From NCBI RefSeq assembly GCF_000208745.1, contig NC_030859.1, positions 5,672,906 through 5,736,905 of the forward strand: 64,000 nucleotides of DNA, read 5' to 3'. Within the stretch, counting starts at the first letter, position 1. Each line of letters opens with the position of its first letter. The DNA comes from Theobroma cacao. Lineage: Eukaryota > Streptophyta > Magnoliopsida > Malvales > Malvaceae. A program made the position numbers and the translations under genes. Under the pieces are notes generated by a model that did not search any database, had not been told where the DNA came from, and saw nothing but the letters and a program-made list of their open reading frames with translations. Of the stretch, positions 24,907 to 37,512 are shown piece by piece.

Positions 24907-26384
24907 ATTTCAATCCCCACTGAACCCTCATCTCACCAATTATGTTCTTAGGTCTCAATGCTACTCCATTAGCATAAAGCTTGTGTGACATAAGTTCACC
25001 AATTATCTTTGCACTCGCGGTTGCAAATCGCCCTTGCAAACCATCGACAGTACACGTGTGTACTTTGTGGAATGTCCGAAATTGCCAATATTCTCCTCTT
25101 TCAAGTAACTTCGTTGCACGCACAATGAACTTGCATGCCTTGTCCTTGCAACCAATCTCATAACGAGCTTTACATGACCTTTTTACTCTTATCCCAAACT
25201 ACTCTTTTAGAGCCAACATATTCAAAGCTCGTTTCAACTCGGCTTTCGACGAAAATATTCTTCCTTTGTATAAGCGATCATCAGCACATGTTGACTCCTC
25301 AATTGTAATTGTTTGGAAGGAGAACCTTTCTGCACTTGGAATTACACATGTACGAGATATCTCTGCATTTTCCCTTTCTTGATAACTGTCATAGAGCAAT
25401 GTACTAGGGGAATGAATCCCGTTCTCATTAACGATAGGGTTATTGTATATGGGATCATCACACTGAATATCTCGTACATCAACACCTCCAACAGGTTCCA
25501 TTCCGCCTTCAACATTATTGCAAATTGGAATGTCACTGTCGTAAAGCCGGTCCTTGTCTGAACTCTCATCACGCCATTCATCAAGCCCATCATCCAAATT
25601 GTCATCAAATCTATCTTCACCGATAGGGAACAAATCCTCATTTCCTCATCAGATGCAGTATTATCCTCGAGTGTCGCATTGTCACCCTCCAATGTCGCAG
25701 TGCTGTCCTCAAGTGTCACATTCTCATTTGAAAATGCCATTACACCTTGTACAGTTTCACCCAATCGTTGCATTTGTTGGACACAAGTAATTAATTGGTT
25801 CGATGCACATCTTGATCGAAATTGTGCAGCCAACTGTTTTTTAAATGTCATGCGTCTACCGGACTGTACAAACTCTTGTGCATATCTCAATTGCCATTGT
25901 TGTGGGTTACGGACCGAATGCTGTGGTATATGTGAAGCATTGTATATCTCATTTTGATTGAGCTAATTACCATGTTGTTCAGCTTCTTCATGTGACATAA
26001 CATTTATTTGGCGTCTCTTAATGCTGACATACACAGCCGGAACATTCCTCTGTTCTAGCAGAATTAATGCAACATCCTCATCGTCCTTGATAATTGGCCG
26101 TGATAGCTCTCCAGGTGTACTGATCAATACATGTAACTCAATCTCGTCAATTTCTGAGTTTACCCCAACAACATCTTCAACCAGCTTCATCAATCCCACA
26201 AACAACAAATCACTCCTAACCCCCGCATTCGTGACTCACCACCCTTGTAAATGCCATCCACCCACCGACCACCGTGTCTTATCACAAGTCGAACAATTGA
26301 AACCCCACTAAAATTTTGAAAACAATAATAATTTGTCAATCATCTAATACATTACATGACATGCCGTGTTCTAGAATTTGTCAG

Positions 26385-26763
26385 TCATGTTGTAACACGC
26401 CATGCATATAACATAAAATGTTGTAACACGCCATGCATTTAACGTAAAATATTGTAACACGACATGCATATAACGTTAAATGTTGTAACACATCATGCAT
26501 ATAACGTTAAATGTTGTAACACACCATGCAGATAACGTAAAATGTTGTAACACGCCATGGGTATAACGTAAAATTTTGTAACACGCCATGCATATAACAT
26601 AAAATGTTACAATACGCCAACGCTAACACGCCAATCACTATTATTACTGTTCCTTACACAAACTGGCCTAAAATACTCATGGCGTGTGACACACCAATCA
26701 GTGTAATTATTGACTCGTTACACGAACTGCCTTAAAATAACCAATGACGTGACACATTAAAAT
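26385..26763 (-). repeat. Right inverted terminal region with 31-bp tandem units
   Basis: Seven or so copies of TGTAACACGCCATGCAT joined to ATAACGTAAAATGT are spaced at 31 bp (26385-26605). They are the reverse complement of the left array. The outer 150 bp (26610-26763) match 14690-14850 in reverse complement with scattered differences, for example ACTGGCCTAAAATAC against GTATTTTAGGCCAGT. Together the two ends define the MULE. Confidence 0.85.
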
Positions 26764-28248
26764 AACGCTAACACATGTTATAGATGCATGGCGGGTAACA
26801 ACTTTGGGCAATGTTTCTAATCCATGTTCTAATTTACGCCAAATGTTTCAGAAATTTAAGTGTTGCAACAATAAACCCAATAACATACTTTGATGTCATC
26901 TCTGTTATAGGGTCTATTAATCTACGACAATATGGCCAAATGCTCAGAGATAGACCACAGCCCGATGACGATGGTGCTCAACATAGAGTTGACAGAGTTG
27001 AGACAGTTCAGAGAGTTGAGAGAGAAAGATGAGCGAGCTCAAACAGTTGAGCATTTATTATTTATTTTTATTTTCTCTCTGGTGGGAGGGAGATATCGGG
27101 ACCCTAATTTAAAATGATGTTTTTAAAGGCATTTTGGTCTACTCATGCTTCTTTTTTGCTAGAAACAGATAACTTTATATTGGTGATTATTTCTGAAATC
27201 AACTTATCAAGAGGTCCATTTCTTACAGTTTTCTCTAAAACATATATGGTTTTAATTTCCTTTAAATGAGCCACAAGTCATCATATAAAATGAAATAATG
27301 CTTCAAATGAAGGGGAAAAGGGGGGAGACCCACAAAACCAAGTTGATTATCATGGGGTTCTTTCCTTTGCTTAGCTAGTTGGAAAACTAAAGATGGGCTG
27401 TTTCCTTTAGCTGTATGATTGAGGTTATATTTGGATTTGCATGTGCTTTTGCCCTTTTTCTCTTTTTTCTCTTAATTGAGCATGGCCATATTTGGTGATA
27501 GGTCTATTCAGAATGGGGTTTTCTTCAAGGTGCAATAAGAAGAATAAAACTCAAGGAACAAATGAAATATTAATGTAGCTAAATTATAAGGATAAAAGAA
27601 AAATAAGACCAGTGTGGTCCCTATATAGTTATTTATGATGTTTCATTTTGTCTACAGAAATATAATTATATAGATTATAGTTTTCTCTTAGTACCACATC
27701 AAATTTAATGCCTTTTTTATTACATATTTGTACTTATTTATCACCAAATATGTGATACATAATAATAATAACATCATGATTAACAGTAAAAATTAAGGAA
27801 CAAAAAAAACACCCAGTTAAAAAAAGAGAGAAAAAGACAGTGCTATGCCAACGGTTTTCATTGATTGCATAGATAGGATTTTTGTTATGGAAGTTTTAAA
27901 TAGCTTTGATTATGATTATAAATTCAGCTGTCATCCTCCAATAAGGGTATAGATGGGGTTTGGTATGATTATAAAGTCCAATGCAGTTTATAGCAATGCA
28001 AGAATTACTATTTTTTGTGCTATTCTTTTACCATATATATAAGTTTTATACAATATCACGTATTCAAAAAGTACCACCTCATAAATGTAGGAAGATAAAA
28101 ATTTAAAAGTATTTAAAAATAAATATTTTTAAAATTATAAATATTTATTTGTAAAGGTTCTTTACTTTTAAAATTTATTTATTAATGAGGTGATGACATT
28201 TATTAATGAGTATAGAATATCTATACATTGTCAATGTATTAAATATAA

Positions 28249-28299
<51 letters not shown>
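28249..28299. repeat. Compound (AT)n(GT)n microsatellite
   Basis: About nine AT units are followed directly by about sixteen GT units. This is alternating purine-pyrimidine DNA of the kind that can adopt Z-form, and it is likely length-polymorphic. Confidence 0.95.
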
Positions 28300-28303
<4 letters not shown>

Positions 28304-29148
28304 AACAAAAATTTACTAAATCTTTAATATATTTCTTCATCTTTAAAATTTGAACATATATATATATATCATATAAACTAATAAAACCTTAAAATAATAT
28401 AAACCATAAAAAAGGAATTTGAACAGATATGTTGAACTCAAATTCTATTTATTACAATGTGCTATGTTGAATTTTTATTATGCATAGTTTATGAATATTT
28501 TTGGTACAATATTTGTATATAGTTCATTATATTTAATTTACCTACAAATAATGAATAAAAAAACTTAGCATATACTCATATATATATATCACAAACAATT
28601 ACACATATTCTTTGTTTTGAATTGAAAACCTTTATAGAAGTGAGGTTTATGTTATTATTTGAAGCATGATTAGAAATTCAATCAATTTTGGTGAACATGC
28701 TTATAATTTATATAAATTACGGATATGAAATTCAATAGTTGATGTAAATAAAAAAGTTATGAAGTATGTTTTGATCATCACGTTCTGTACCGCCCTTATC
28801 GTTTTGTTTCTTAGTTATTTATAAATAGTAAAAGAGAGTTAGTGTGATTCATCAATGGACGTGTTTGTTTCAAGTACGAAATTAAGGCTGCTCTTATATA
28901 ATCTTTGAAGTTATCCTGACGGATGCTTAATTTATATTTTCCTATCAAAATAGTTCCTTTGGTTAATATAAACTTTTAAGTTTAATGTACAGAAAAAGGA
29001 ATAGTATGAAAATATTTATTCATTTAGGCACCCCTCTTAGTCTTGCATGCATGCAGTTTTTCTCTTGTAAATTAAATTAATGATGAACGAAACAACATGT
29101 AATCACTCATGAAATCTTTATTTTTTAACATAAAGAGTCATTCGATTA

Positions 29149-29151
<3 letters not shown>

Positions 29152-29199
<48 letters not shown>
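29152..29199. repeat. (TA)n microsatellite
   Basis: About 24 TA dinucleotides occur without interruption. No associated gene feature was seen. Confidence 0.95.
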
Positions 29200-29200
<1 letters not shown>

Positions 29201-30520
29201 CTATACAGTAGTATAGGAAGTAGTAATCATTTGCAAAATCCGTAAATCTGATGATTTAAAATTATTCTGAAAATTTTCGTATAAAAATATCATAGAAATA
29301 CAATGACATGACACGACAAAGTTGGTGAAAGGCATCTAAAAACCTAATCAAAAGATTTAAATGAAATAACGTAAAATGGTTGATCTGATATAACAGCAGC
29401 TTTTATGAAGGGTCAGGGTGAGTTGGAACGCTGTAACAATTTATGGAATTGCTTCCTCTCTTGTTATCTGATCTGATTACCTTTATTAGCTCGGTTGGCA
29501 TAACATATCATGTGCCACAATTTGCCTTAATCACAAGGGATCCACCTTAGCTGAATTGACTTGATGTTTACCTACTCAACTTGAACATTTAAGCAGTGGT
29601 TTCAATGCCCATGGCCATGCCCAAACAACGCTTAATAAATTTGAGCTAGAGATTAATCCCTTCCTTTTTGGTACGATTGAAAGGCTGTTATTCAAATGCC
29701 GAGCTCTGGCTTATGGCAGAAAGGCCAGAGTACTGCCGCTTGGAGGCTTTGTCAGTAACTTCATTTTGTTCAAACAAACTCCCAACTTGTATCCCCTTAA
29801 TTGAATGAGCCCACTTCTGCTAAAGGGTAATGAAAAATTACAGTATTGCTTTTGGGCGTCGCCTCCTAACTTCCTAACGTGAACGTCAATAGGCAGTTCA
29901 ATTCTAAGGCACTTCCAACCAGGCAACAACCAGTTAAGGGAACCATAAAAATGTTGGTTGGACTGGTACAGAACATAGCTGGGGTGCCACATCTGTAAAA
30001 TATTAAAGAGCCTTGGTACAAAGCAGTATAATGTTTGTTTTATCACCAACAGCATCCTACGATTCCGGATGCATAAATAAGCAGGGATTCAGTTAATCAT
30101 TTTGCCCTGCATGTCATGCTTGCCATCCTACAGCTCCAGCACATCAAAGAAAACAGATAAACATACCAGACAATGGCATTCCAAGTGCAATCTAATTATG
30201 TTCACGAAATAAAATGTATGTCTCCATCCTAACATTCAACTCGACACAATATACCCATGGACCATTGTACCAACTATAACCTTGCAACTAAACCTGTCCA
30301 TGGCATAATAAAATATCCCATCATATCCTTCACATTGTGCCGTCGATTTACAAACCGGAACTCCTGTAATACCATGATCACTACTTACTACTGCATAAAC
30401 ATTGAGCATGGTAAATTGGGTGAAATTGGAAATATAAGTTAAAACACCCACACACTTCAATGTGAATAAAACCCTAGTAAATTTTGCATTACTCTCAAAA
30501 TTCAAAGACCAACAAAACTG

Positions 30521-33500
30521 TTACTCAGACCAGAATTTCAAAAAGGCTGATATAAAGGATTTGAAAATTGCCCACAGGGGGTTAGTTTCGGACTTGGCAG
30601 CACTTTTTGATGTCCCTTCCCATGATTCACTGTCCACAAAAACCAGCTATAATCCTAAGAAACTGTATAACGTTCAAACCTGTGACTAAAAGTGATTTAA
30701 CTTAAAAGTATCATGAGTGATGACAAAAGAAAAACTTACAGATTAATTCTGTCTAATGTTTTATTGCTTCCTTTCTGGGAGTTGACATGTTGCAAATCAA
30801 CTTGACCTTCAACCACAACCGCCTCTTGGGTTGTTGACTCCCCAATGCAGCTGCCAGTGTCAGTGCCATCAATTTTTGGGTGCTTGCCATTTGAAGCATT
30901 TACTGCCTGCAAAACAAATAAACAATGAATCAAGTACAAAAGTTGTTGTGAAATGTTTCCCAGGATAAAAATAGATTCAATTTCATAGATCATCAGGTTT
31001 TATTAGGACATTCTTTTGAGTTCGGAAACCAGAAAGACCATCAGGTTTCTCATTCGATCTACTATTTAGTGTGTTTCTCAGTAATCAATTTGTTCGAACA
31101 AGATGGGTTTAACTATAATATAATAAGAACCTCAATTATATTTAACAAAAACATGCCCATACGCCTTGGTGTGAGATGCCAGGTAGTTTAGGTAGCAAGG
31201 CCACTTCCTTGATTTTTTTTTTTTTTCATTTGAACACAAACAATCATGAGTTTAACCTAAAACAAAGCCATTAACTTTCTCCGACTGACCCATAGTACTT
31301 TTTATTAGGGATTCCAATTGCAGAAAGGCAAATAAACTATGTGCCTTGTAACAAAAGTAACCAAAGAAGTTGAACCAAGCACACACTAGGACTTTAAGTT
31401 TTTATTAGGTTCTCGCCTGTATACCTACAATTATATGGAGTGACCTAAAAAGGTGATTCAAAAATATGCTCCCATAAGACACCAAAAAAAGTGCAGGCAT
31501 GCATGGATAAAAACACATATGCATGCATCTTGGTCATGTTAAGTTATTAGCAACGTCATTACGTTTTCAATGGTGCATATGCATGCATCTTGGTCATGTT
31601 ATATTATAAGCAACATTGTTTCATTTTTCAACAAACATGGCATTTGTTGAAGAGCCTAAACTTTGAAGTGTGCATGGATGGAGGGGATTATAGGAGAGTG
31701 AAGGGAGTAAAAGCTTTTGCTCCACCTAGTTTGTGTCTTTTGGGCACACACCTGTCTGAGAGGAGAGAGGGTATGGAGTGAATCAAATCGCTCCAAACCC
31801 ACTAAAACCACACTTTTCGAACTCTCTCAAAGGACAAGATTTGTGGGTATAGTATTGCCTTGGTGAATGATTTCAGCTTGTGACCCCTTTTTCACCCTTC
31901 AAAATTTATTCTAACAATTTTGTATCAAGGTACAGTGCTAATAGCACATAGACTTTACTCTTACCACCACTCTACTCTCTGGAACTTTCCCCTCTTTATT
32001 CTGCCCACATTTACCTTCCAACTTCTGACTACTGATATAAGCAAAACTTACAATTAGAGCATATAGCAAAGGCAAACAAACACTATTGGGTGAAACCTAT
32101 TAATCATGCACATTGAGCAATTTTTTTCGCTTGATGTCAGACATAGACATGCACAAAGGTTTCAGACAAAAATTTACCTCTTCAACAATTGCTTGGCTTG
32201 GTTCATTTATTTCAGATGTTAAAACATTGCTACAAGAGACCTCTAATGCTGCACCATTGTAATCTTCATCAATGGCACTTTTCCTGGTAGAGCAATCTGA
32301 GCTTTCTAATAGTGGATCTGAAATGTTTTCCACCACTTTCTTATCTGCTAAATCAGAGTTCTTCTCCAACAAAAGATCCACAAGGTTTTCCACTTCTTTC
32401 TCATCTGTCAAATTAGAAACCTCAGAGGAATTTATATCATCTAACTTAGGACTTACATTTTCTAGACTCTCATTCACCTTCACAGTTTCTGTCTGATCCA
32501 AATTTTCATTTAATTCCCCTACTTCACTAGACCTTCCATCAATGCTGTCAATTGGTTTAGCCACAGGCCGTAATGGAAATGTCTCGACTACTACATCTGG
32601 TGTTATTTGAGTGACTTTAGATGTGGCTGCTGCCAGTTCTTTACCACTTTTATCACTTTCCAGTGGTTCAGTTACTTGCAAGTCAACAATTGCTACTTTA
32701 TCAGTTCCATTGGTCACATCTACAAAATTCCCATTAATGATTTGCCCACTGTCAAACTTTTTATAGTCAGACCCCATAGAATGCCCATCAGAAACCGAAA
32801 CTGATCCATCATTTGCATCCTCATGATGACTAGGAATGAAAGGACTTCCATTTGATTGTATGGGCAAAGAATTTTTGGGTGCTGCGGAAATTGAACCCAG
32901 TGGATTTTGTTCCAAGAACAGATCAATGTTCTGCTCCCCTTCAGTAAACTTAGCAGGCCCCAACACTTTATTTTCTTGGATTATCTCTCGCACAATCTCC
33001 CGTATGATGTAGAAAGACCCACCAACTTCCTTGTGGGTAAGGTTAAGAGATGGAAAATTTCCATTGTTTGATTTCTGATACCTGCAACAAGTTCACCCAA
33101 TAAATGGTACAGGAAGGTAGCAACTCAGATCAGCTTTTGGCTACAGAAACTAGAAAGTTTAACAACTTCATTAAAGGGGTAAGAACTTAGAAGTCTAAAA
33201 ATCCACAATGAAGATAGATAAATTAACTGCACACCACATAATAAGACTAAAAATAATATTAAATTAGGAACACCAAATTGGATGCAACATGGAAACTGAA
33301 ATAAGACCAATAAGTTTACATAGGTTTTAGAAATCTAATATTTCACACTGAATGGACAACAAATGATGCTCCCACAAGGCATAAAGGCAAAGGATCATGT
33401 CAACAAGTTCATGAAATGCCACCATTTCAATTTTTTACTACCAAGTCTGCTGAAAGTTGGTTGATATAGAGATCTCCACATTTTACATATTGTATTTGCA

Positions 33501-34410
33501 AAAAATTCCGATATAAAACAAAGTATATTCAGTTCCAAATACAGGCCAAAATGTGTCTCGCAACACAGTCTTCAAAGAAATAGAATAAATTTAGGCATTG
33601 AAAAATGAAAGTTTGGTAGGCAAACTATCCTTCTAAAAGCTAATAAAAGGCTCATTTGGTTCTATCAAGTTTATAATCACATACGTATAGAACATATAAG
33701 TTTACCAATGTGAGTATGGGACATAGACATGTCACATCAATGTTTTTAAAAAACATGACCAAATGCCACTTCTAATTTTTTATGCTCTCATGATATAAGG
33801 CCAGTTATCATGCACTGCTCTCTCTTCATAACTTCGATATCTTCTATCAGTTGGTAAGCAGAAAGATATTATGGATCACAAATTTAAATCGGGCAAAGAA
33901 TACTTATCACAATCTTCTTTTAATACATAGTATTTTAAAATGTTCCATGTATGTACATAAGATTGTAAAACTAGGATTAAAAAAAAAAAAAAGAAGGAAG
34001 GACGGGGGGGGGGGGTGGCAGTTAAGTGTTTTTTTGGAGAGATTTCTATTAACCCACTTAAAGTTAGCAGTGATTGAATCAAAGTCAGTTTATTCAGAAA
34101 ACTTGTATTGCAAAAATATCCTACTATGTACAGAAGAATAATATTATGAGTACCAAGGCAGAAATATAGAACAGGGATTCAAATCAAAACAGAGGCAACT
34201 GTTCCTCGCATATTAAGATGATACCACTAGATTCACCAGCACTAGCAACTAAAAGGAATGGGATATGTTGGGTTACTTTCTTATAAAAGATTCAACCATT
34301 GCCTTCCTTTCCTCCTTTGAACGCCGAATCCGAGACTTCTTCCCTCCTTGCTCATTGCACTTAGCTAGGGCAAATGTCTGCCCAACCCATCCACCTTTTA
34401 TAGCATGCAT
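30521..34410 (-). CDS. DNA-binding-like plant protein, four coding exons, 437 aa
   Basis: The coding exons (minus strand) are 34277-34410, 33081-32178, 30906-30740 and 30629-30521. All have GT-AG borders; lengths 134+904+167+109 sum to 1314 nt (437 aa plus TAA). The protein starts MHAIKGGWVGQTFALAK, continues with a basic stretch (KKSRIRRSKEERKAMVESF) and a conserved helical block (NNGNFPSLNLTHKEVGGSFY, then IIREIVREIIQEN), residues about 25-75. An acidic, serine-rich low-complexity middle follows, and the end is a tryptophan-rich tail (NPLWAIFKSF ... FLKFWSE). This architecture matches the plant family of Arabidopsis AT3G52170, annotated only as a DNA-binding protein; its role is not established. 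The open frame runs past 32178 to 32100, but that is intron read-through: GTAAAT follows GAAGAG. Probable 5'-UTR exons lie at 34411-34447 and from 36757 upstream. Confidence 0.88.
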
Positions 34411-36817
34411 CAGGATAAGAAGGTTTACCAGCTTACAGCATATACACCTACATGATATAGAATAAAAAAATCAGTCAGAAAAGTCTGTTCCAAACATAAT
34501 TATTTCATAGTTAAGCTTATGCAGTCCGCAGCCAGCCATAATGCATCAACAGCCACTAGGTCATTAGCAAGACCAGAATGGTCATATCTTACTTTGCATT
34601 TTAAATTATAATAAGATTAACAGCAACACATGGATTCAAAAAATGAACACTTAAATATTATGTTACAAAAGGCCAATCACAGATTCCTTACAAAAAGCTA
34701 CATTGATTTATGCAAACATTCATTCCAGACAATTGATAACAAAAAGAAATAAATAGGGATGATAATTTGCACCAAAATGAGACAACAGAAAGAATAATGA
34801 TATCTGGTTCCTGTAATATCTCAAAACGAACCCCAGACATCCAAGCCACCAAAACCCCCTCCCCCCACCCCCAAGAAGAAAAAAAATACAAAATATTAAA
34901 AAAGGAGAGTAGGGAGAAATTTTTTGACTAGTTATTGGACTGCAATATCTGGTATTGCATTTCATAATTGTTTCTTCACCTTGTTTCCCTCTCCCAAGCC
35001 AGCTTGCAAGTGGATTGCTAATCCAGTACTACTCACAAAAGTTACCATTAACCTTCCTCCTGTAAATTGACTGCTTCTAAAAATCTTGCAAAGGTAGACT
35101 GTATTGCTGACCAGTCAGCTTAGCTATATGTGGCATCCCAAAATCTCAATAATCAAGTTTTAATATCACAATCTCAAATTATCAAAAGCTCAATAATATG
35201 AAGCTACTAGAAACTGAAAAAGAAAAAAACCCATAGGTACTCAAAAGCTAAATCTTAAACCCTAACATCAACTTGAAAGCATAACATACTGCCCTAGTAT
35301 CCAAATGCTTAGAATATAAGCAAAATACTAATTGATATAAAATAACCTAAATAATCTAAAATATCCTAAAACTATATGGAAATTACTATTAGCACAAAAG
35401 ACTAGCAAATTAATATCTTCAATAATTTAATCCCTCAACTACCTTCTTTCCATCATGCATCACTTCCTTTCTAGTAACATTTACAGCTGGATAAATATCT
35501 TTCCTAGTGTTTCAATTCCTATGGTTACCATAATGCAGAAGCTTATGTTTCTTCTCAGGCAAGTGAAACATAAAAACAATATCTATACTTTTCCATTTAT
35601 ATATTAATTCTAACGAAGCAACTGTTTACCTCAAAACAGTGACATAACAGTAGTACCATCTTTCTAGTAAAATGACAAACAAAAGATAAGCATTAAAAGG
35701 CACTATCCATCTATATATTATGGGAGAATTTAACGAGAAAATATTTAGCTAGGAGGCTGTGCACATTTCTCAAACTAGTATGACAAATCCCAATGTTTTC
35801 AAAAGTGACAGTTCCAAGTCAATCCAGCTAGAGTATAACAGAATCTGCAGAAGCTTCTGAATCATGACATCTTAACATCAACACTATGTGATTTTCTTAT
35901 ATAGAGTTTATTTCTTTTTCTATTTCCAGAAAATAAAAGTTTAGGCTCCAATGTGACTTTTTTTTTTATATGCCTTTTGCATTTTGTTTCCTAAAAAGTA
36001 AAAGTAAATTCATAATTGATTAAAAATGAACAAATGACTAAACTGCAACACAAATTCTAACATGATTACTCTAAATTAAAGTAAAATCATGCATTTTGTT
36101 CTCCAATAAATTACAATTTTAGTTTTTAATTCTTCAAATATATTACTTGCTTTTGCATCCAAGGGAATTCTAAGGATTTTTATTCCAAAAGCTAATAATA
36201 ACAAGCAAATGGAGCCTTACTCATCCTAGCAAAGCTAATAGCTTGAAGCCAGGTTCAATTGGGTTCAAAGTTTTACTTTTGCAGCTAAAGAACTTCAAAA
36301 AATTACAAACTTTTAATATTCAACCCAAAAAAGGCAGCAGTTCATTTCCCAATATTTAAACTTAATATAAATAATACCCATTTCATTTCAAGCATTACAG
36401 ACGTTGCAACACCAACTTCAGAAAGGGGTCAAAACTGAAAGAAAGAAGGGGCAAAAAACACTTCAAGGAACTAACTACCAAAGTCCCATAAAAAGGTCGA
36501 ATGTCCAAACCAATACAAGACAACCACTCAAAACTAGTTACAAAATGACCCCATATTCCGCAGTGCATAGCAAATTATAACTTGCTGACAAAAAGAAACT
36601 GTAAGCTAAGACGAAAAAGAAAACCCAACAATTAAAACTAACAAGATAATCAAAGTTCATAGTCGGAATTGAATATCGAAGATCACCCAGGAAAATAAAA
36701 TTTAAAAAAGAAATGAAGCTTTAAAGTGGGGAAATGAACAGAGAAAGAGTGCTTACCTGAAGATAGACTGAGAGAGAGATTGGGGTTTTCTTTTCGTTTC
36801 TTTTTTTTTTTTTTTTT
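34411..36817 (-). other. 5' leader: UTR exons, long 5' intron, promoter side
   Basis: On the minus strand a leader exon ends at 36757 (CAG/GTAAGC). A good acceptor (ATCATGTAG) at 34448-34449 would join it to UTR 34447-34411 directly before the ATG. The intron would be 2.3 kb. A second usable acceptor (TTTGTCATTTTACTAG) sits near 35664, so alternative leaders are possible. A homopolymer T run and the assembly gap begin just upstream, so the promoter is not visible. These leader assignments are inferred from splice signals only. Confidence 0.5.
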
Positions 36818-37141
36818 NNNNNNNNNNNNNNNNNNNNNNNNNNNNNNNNNNNNNNNNNNNNNNNNNNNNNNNNNNNNNNNNNNNNNNNNNNNNNNNNNNN
36901 NNNNNNNNNNNNNNNNNNNNNNNNNNNNNNNNNNNNNNNNNNNNNNNNNNNNNNNNNNNNNNNNNNNNNNNNNNNNNNNNNNNNNNNNNNNNNNNNNNNN
37001 NNNNNNNNNNNNNNNNNNNNNNNNNNNNNNNNNNNNNNNNNNNNNNNNNNNNNNNNNNNNNNNNNNNNNNNNNNNNNNNNNNNNNNNNNNNNNNNNNNNN
37101 NNNNNNNNNNNNNNNNNNNNNNNNNNNNNNNNNNNNNNNNN
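36818..37141. other. Assembly gap (324 N)
   Basis: A run of N starts directly after a poly-T tract. The corresponding interval of the duplicated copy B (about 43997-44331) is about 335 bp, close to the gap length. The gap therefore probably hides the same leader/promoter end and the left part of the MITE rather than an unknown gene. Confidence 0.99.
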
Positions 37142-37487
37142 TATAATTTTATATATTTTATTTTAAACTAAATAATCTTTTATAATTCATAATTGATTAT
37201 TTATTATTAATAAAAATACTATTTATCAAATAATATTGACTTGATATATTGATATATCATAATAAATAATGATTGACATAATAATATTATTGTCTGTCAT
37301 TTTCACTTTGAATATCAATCTCAATTGAGTATAAAATGATAAACAGTATTTTAACTAATAACAATTAATCAATTATTAATTATAAAATTTATTTGATCTA
37401 AAATAAAAATATAAAAATTTATTAAGTGTAATAAATGAATCAAATTTATTTAAAAGTTTTTTAATTTATTAACTGTAATAAACATTG
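37142..37487. mobile_element. AT-rich foldback MITE, copy 2 (left part in the gap)
   Basis: It matches the right three quarters of the copy at 44238-44682, including AATAAAAATAC(T/C)A followed by TTATCAAATA and the inner word GATAAACAGT. The right end is eroded and merges into the LRR pseudogene at about 37513. Confidence 0.7.
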
Positions 37488-37512
37488 TGTGTCATTTAAT
37501 AAAATTTATTAA

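Larger units (their letters stand above)
20400..26210 (-). pseudogene. MURA-type (MuDR) transposase of the MULE, interrupted
   Basis: On the minus strand the order is as follows. An N-terminal acidic region (26208-25640) comes first. A MuDR N-terminal domain follows (25630-24912; KAELKRALNMLALKE, then FGIRVKRSC and RYEIGCKDKACKF), with a TAG replacing one codon at about 25197. A 2980-bp solo LTR then interrupts the frame. The protein resumes with YGKAWQAKEYAERLVFNPLE, and the MULE DDE core follows (about 21710-21410), with VIDATHLKGRFKGVLFV containing the first Asp and FISDQHLGIKKAI the second. At about 20885-20945 lies a SWIM zinc finger, CSCCEF-stop-TDLLPCSHA, with its Cys-Cys-Cys-His residues visible but a TAA inside. 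Further stops occur at about 21350 and 21130. The gene is clearly dead. Family knowledge: MURA cuts and pastes Mutator elements at their inverted ends. Confidence 0.85.
14690..26763. mobile_element. Kaonashi-type MULE (Ulp1-carrying Mutator-like element), decayed
   Basis: A roughly 12-kb element is defined by inverted ends. The left end, from TTTTAGCGTGTCACGACATT, is matched in reverse complement by the right end near 26763, and similarity continues through about 180 bp into inverted arrays of a 31-bp unit. Inside are a plus-strand DUF1985/Ulp1-like gene (15245-18700), a 118-bp minisatellite (18952-19612), and a minus-strand MURA transposase (20400-26210), so the two genes converge. Mutator elements that captured a Ulp1-type SUMO-protease gene are known in plants as Kaonashi or KI-MULEs. 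All genes are broken and a solo LTR is nested inside. The exact outer ends and the 9-11 bp target duplication could not be fixed; the element may start further left, near 14370 or 13925. Confidence 0.8.
26764..30060. other. Gene-free region right of the MULE
   Basis: No exon with family resemblance was recognised. A purine-rich segment at 26930-27060 has a short open frame but no known product. Microsatellites lie at 28249-28299 and 29152-29199. The final part (29710-30060) has a 114-codon minus-strand frame directly downstream of the DNA-binding-like gene; it has no recognisable domain and may simply be flank or extended 3' UTR. Confidence 0.5.
35655..37487. repeat. Direct duplication of leader/5'-intron region, copy A
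   Basis: This segment and 42838-44682 are near-identical over about 1.16 kb (to 36817 and about 43996), and similarity resumes after the gap through the attached MITE. The homology starts at ACCATCTTTCTAG, only about ten bases beyond a splice acceptor read on the minus strand. Each copy therefore carries a complete leader-exon donor, the intron and its acceptor. The two copies are in the same orientation, 7.18 kb apart, and each lies directly upstream of a minus-strand gene. Confidence 0.9.

Noticed and set aside
25313..26311. Several plus-strand frames rich in Ser/Pro
   Set aside because: They are antisense shadows of the transposase N-terminal region.
29711..30055. 114-codon minus-strand frame downstream of the DNA-binding-like gene
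   Set aside because: No recognisable domain and no splice link to the gene; the gene's own stop at 30521 is well supported. It may be 3' flank.
32100..32993. A 297-codon minus-strand open frame taken as a complete gene
   Set aside because: It is exon 2 of the four-exon gene. The true frame enters upstream through the acceptor at 33081 and leaves at 32178; the last 25 codons are intron read-through.
36780..37166. 128-codon open frame
   Set aside because: It runs almost entirely through unknown bases of the assembly gap.
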